Shown here one piece after another: positions 5,855 to 6,571 of a DNA stretch of 6,571 bases (positions are counted from its first letter, which is position 1; each line of letters starts with the position of its first letter). The notes under the pieces are model-generated. The model saw only the letters and a list, made by a program, of their open reading frames with translations. It did no database searches and was not told the origin of the DNA. The stretch is from an uncultured Thiotrichaceae bacterium (GTDB lineage: Bacteria > Pseudomonadota > Gammaproteobacteria > Thiotrichales > Thiotrichaceae). The DNA is taken from assembly GCA_937931765.1 (NCBI GenBank), contig CALHAO010000234.1, positions 1-6,571 on the forward strand, read 5' to 3'. The position numbers and the translations under genes are program-made.

Positions 5855-6571
5855 ATGGGGCAGAGATTGAAGCCTGAACAACCGACTATAATCACAGCAT
5901 CAGACCACCACATCAAAGCAGAAAAAATCTGCTCGCGTTCGCTTGGGATCATTAAAAAATTACAAAAAGCTGGTCACGAAGCTTATCTGGTAGGTGGCTG
6001 TGTGCGCGATTTACTGCTGGATCATGAGCCAAAAGATTTTGATATTGCGACATCGGCTCTCCCGGAACAAGTACGTAAGCTATTTTCATCAGCCCGCTTA
6101 ATTGGCCGACGCTTCCGTTTGGCACACATCCATTTTGGCCGCGACTACCTTGAAGTAGCTACTTTCCGTGCACCTCATGATGAAGGTGCTGGTGGACAGG
6201 TTAATGCGCAAGGCCGGATTATCCACGATAATGTATACGGCACATTGGAAGAAGATGCCTGGCGGCGTGATTTCACTATCAATGCCCTGTACTATAACCC
6301 GGTCAATGGCGAGATTCTGGATTTTGTCGGTGGCTTGGCTGACCTGGAAAAAAGACATATCAGCCTGATTGGTGATCCCGAACAGCGCTACCGTGAAGAT
6401 CCTGTGCGCATGATGCGAGCACTGCGTTTCGCCGCAAAACTGGATTGCAAAATTACCGGCGATTCCGAAGCCTTGATTTTGCCAATGGCATCATTGTTGG
6501 GTGCGGTGGCACCGGCACGTTTGTTTGATGAAATGCTTAAGCTGCTACACAGCGGTTATGGCCTGAAATCT
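5855..6571 (+). CDS. pcnB: Poly(A) polymerase I, N-terminal 239 residues (C-terminus beyond window)
   Basis: PcnB adds poly(A) tails to RNA 3' ends, which promotes decay by exoribonucleases in Gram-negative bacteria. Numbering from ATG 5855, the nucleotidyltransferase core includes VGGCVRD (46-52) and KDFDIAT (60-66) with metal-binding D61 and D63. RRFRLAHIHFG (85-95) favours PcnB over CCA-adding enzyme. Further family segments are EVATFRA (100-106), RRDFTINALYYNP (137-149) and the RNA-binding-domain start REDPVRMMRALRFAAKL (180-196). The frame is open to the window edge; E. coli PcnB is about 465 residues, so roughly half is present. The start is uncertain. ATG 5855 directly follows an in-frame TAA and has no Shine-Dalgarno, whereas TTG 5867 has GGGG six bases upstream (5857-5860). 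Similarity to E. coli begins near TIITASDHHI, so both fit. E. coli pcnB is reported to use an inefficient AUU start. Confidence 0.93.
   Translation, partial: MGQRLKPEQPTIITASDHHIKAEKICSRSLGIIKKLQKAGHEAYLVGGCVRDLLLDHEPKDFDIATSALPEQVRKLFSSARLIGRRFRLAHIHFGRDYLEVATFRAPHDEGAGGQVNAQGRIIHDNVYGTLEEDAWRRDFTINALYYNPVNGEILDFVGGLADLEKRHISLIGDPEQRYREDPVRMMRALRFAAKLDCKITGDSEALILPMASLLGAVAPARLFDEMLKLLHSGYGLKS

Overview
The window looks like ordinary housekeeping chromosome from a gammaproteobacterium with mid-range GC. The evidence is a FadH-type dienoyl-CoA reductase, a gammaproteobacterial-style RimI, a PcnB-type poly(A) polymerase with the RRFRLAH signature, and a membrane (type II) phosphatidylserine synthase next to leuA, an arrangement common in Proteobacteria. 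I cannot name the genus from sequence alone. There are no tRNA or rRNA genes, insertion sequences, phage genes or CRISPR arrays.

Layout: positions 1-1655 carry the first 551 codons of fadH on the minus strand, cut by the left edge. A 304-bp divergent intergenic region (1656-1959) follows, with a good sigma70-type promoter facing fadH and a 24-bp imperfect palindrome just upstream of its -35. From 1960 four closely spaced plus-strand genes look like one transcription unit: pssA (GTG start), leuA (54-nt gap), a family-4 uracil-DNA glycosylase (GTG start, 15-nt gap) and rimI (29-nt gap). A 122-bp AT-rich gap with a weak hairpin and a 10-bp direct repeat leads to pcnB, whose first 239 codons run off the right edge and whose start codon is ambiguous (ATG 5855 or TTG 5867).

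The plus-strand genes serve different processes: phospholipid synthesis (PssA), leucine synthesis (LeuA), base-excision repair (UDG), ribosomal protein S18 acetylation (RimI) and RNA 3'-end polyadenylation (PcnB). Divergent fadH serves oxidation of polyunsaturated fatty acids.

The observation most worth following is in the uracil-DNA glycosylase. Its first ~21 residues, separated from the catalytic domain by a long low-complexity linker, resemble the N-terminal peptide of DNA polymerase III psi (HolD), which in E. coli docks on the clamp-loader collar. In E. coli holD lies directly upstream of rimI, the position this glycosylase occupies here. This suggests a replisome-tethered uracil repair enzyme, but it rests on a short motif compared from memory.
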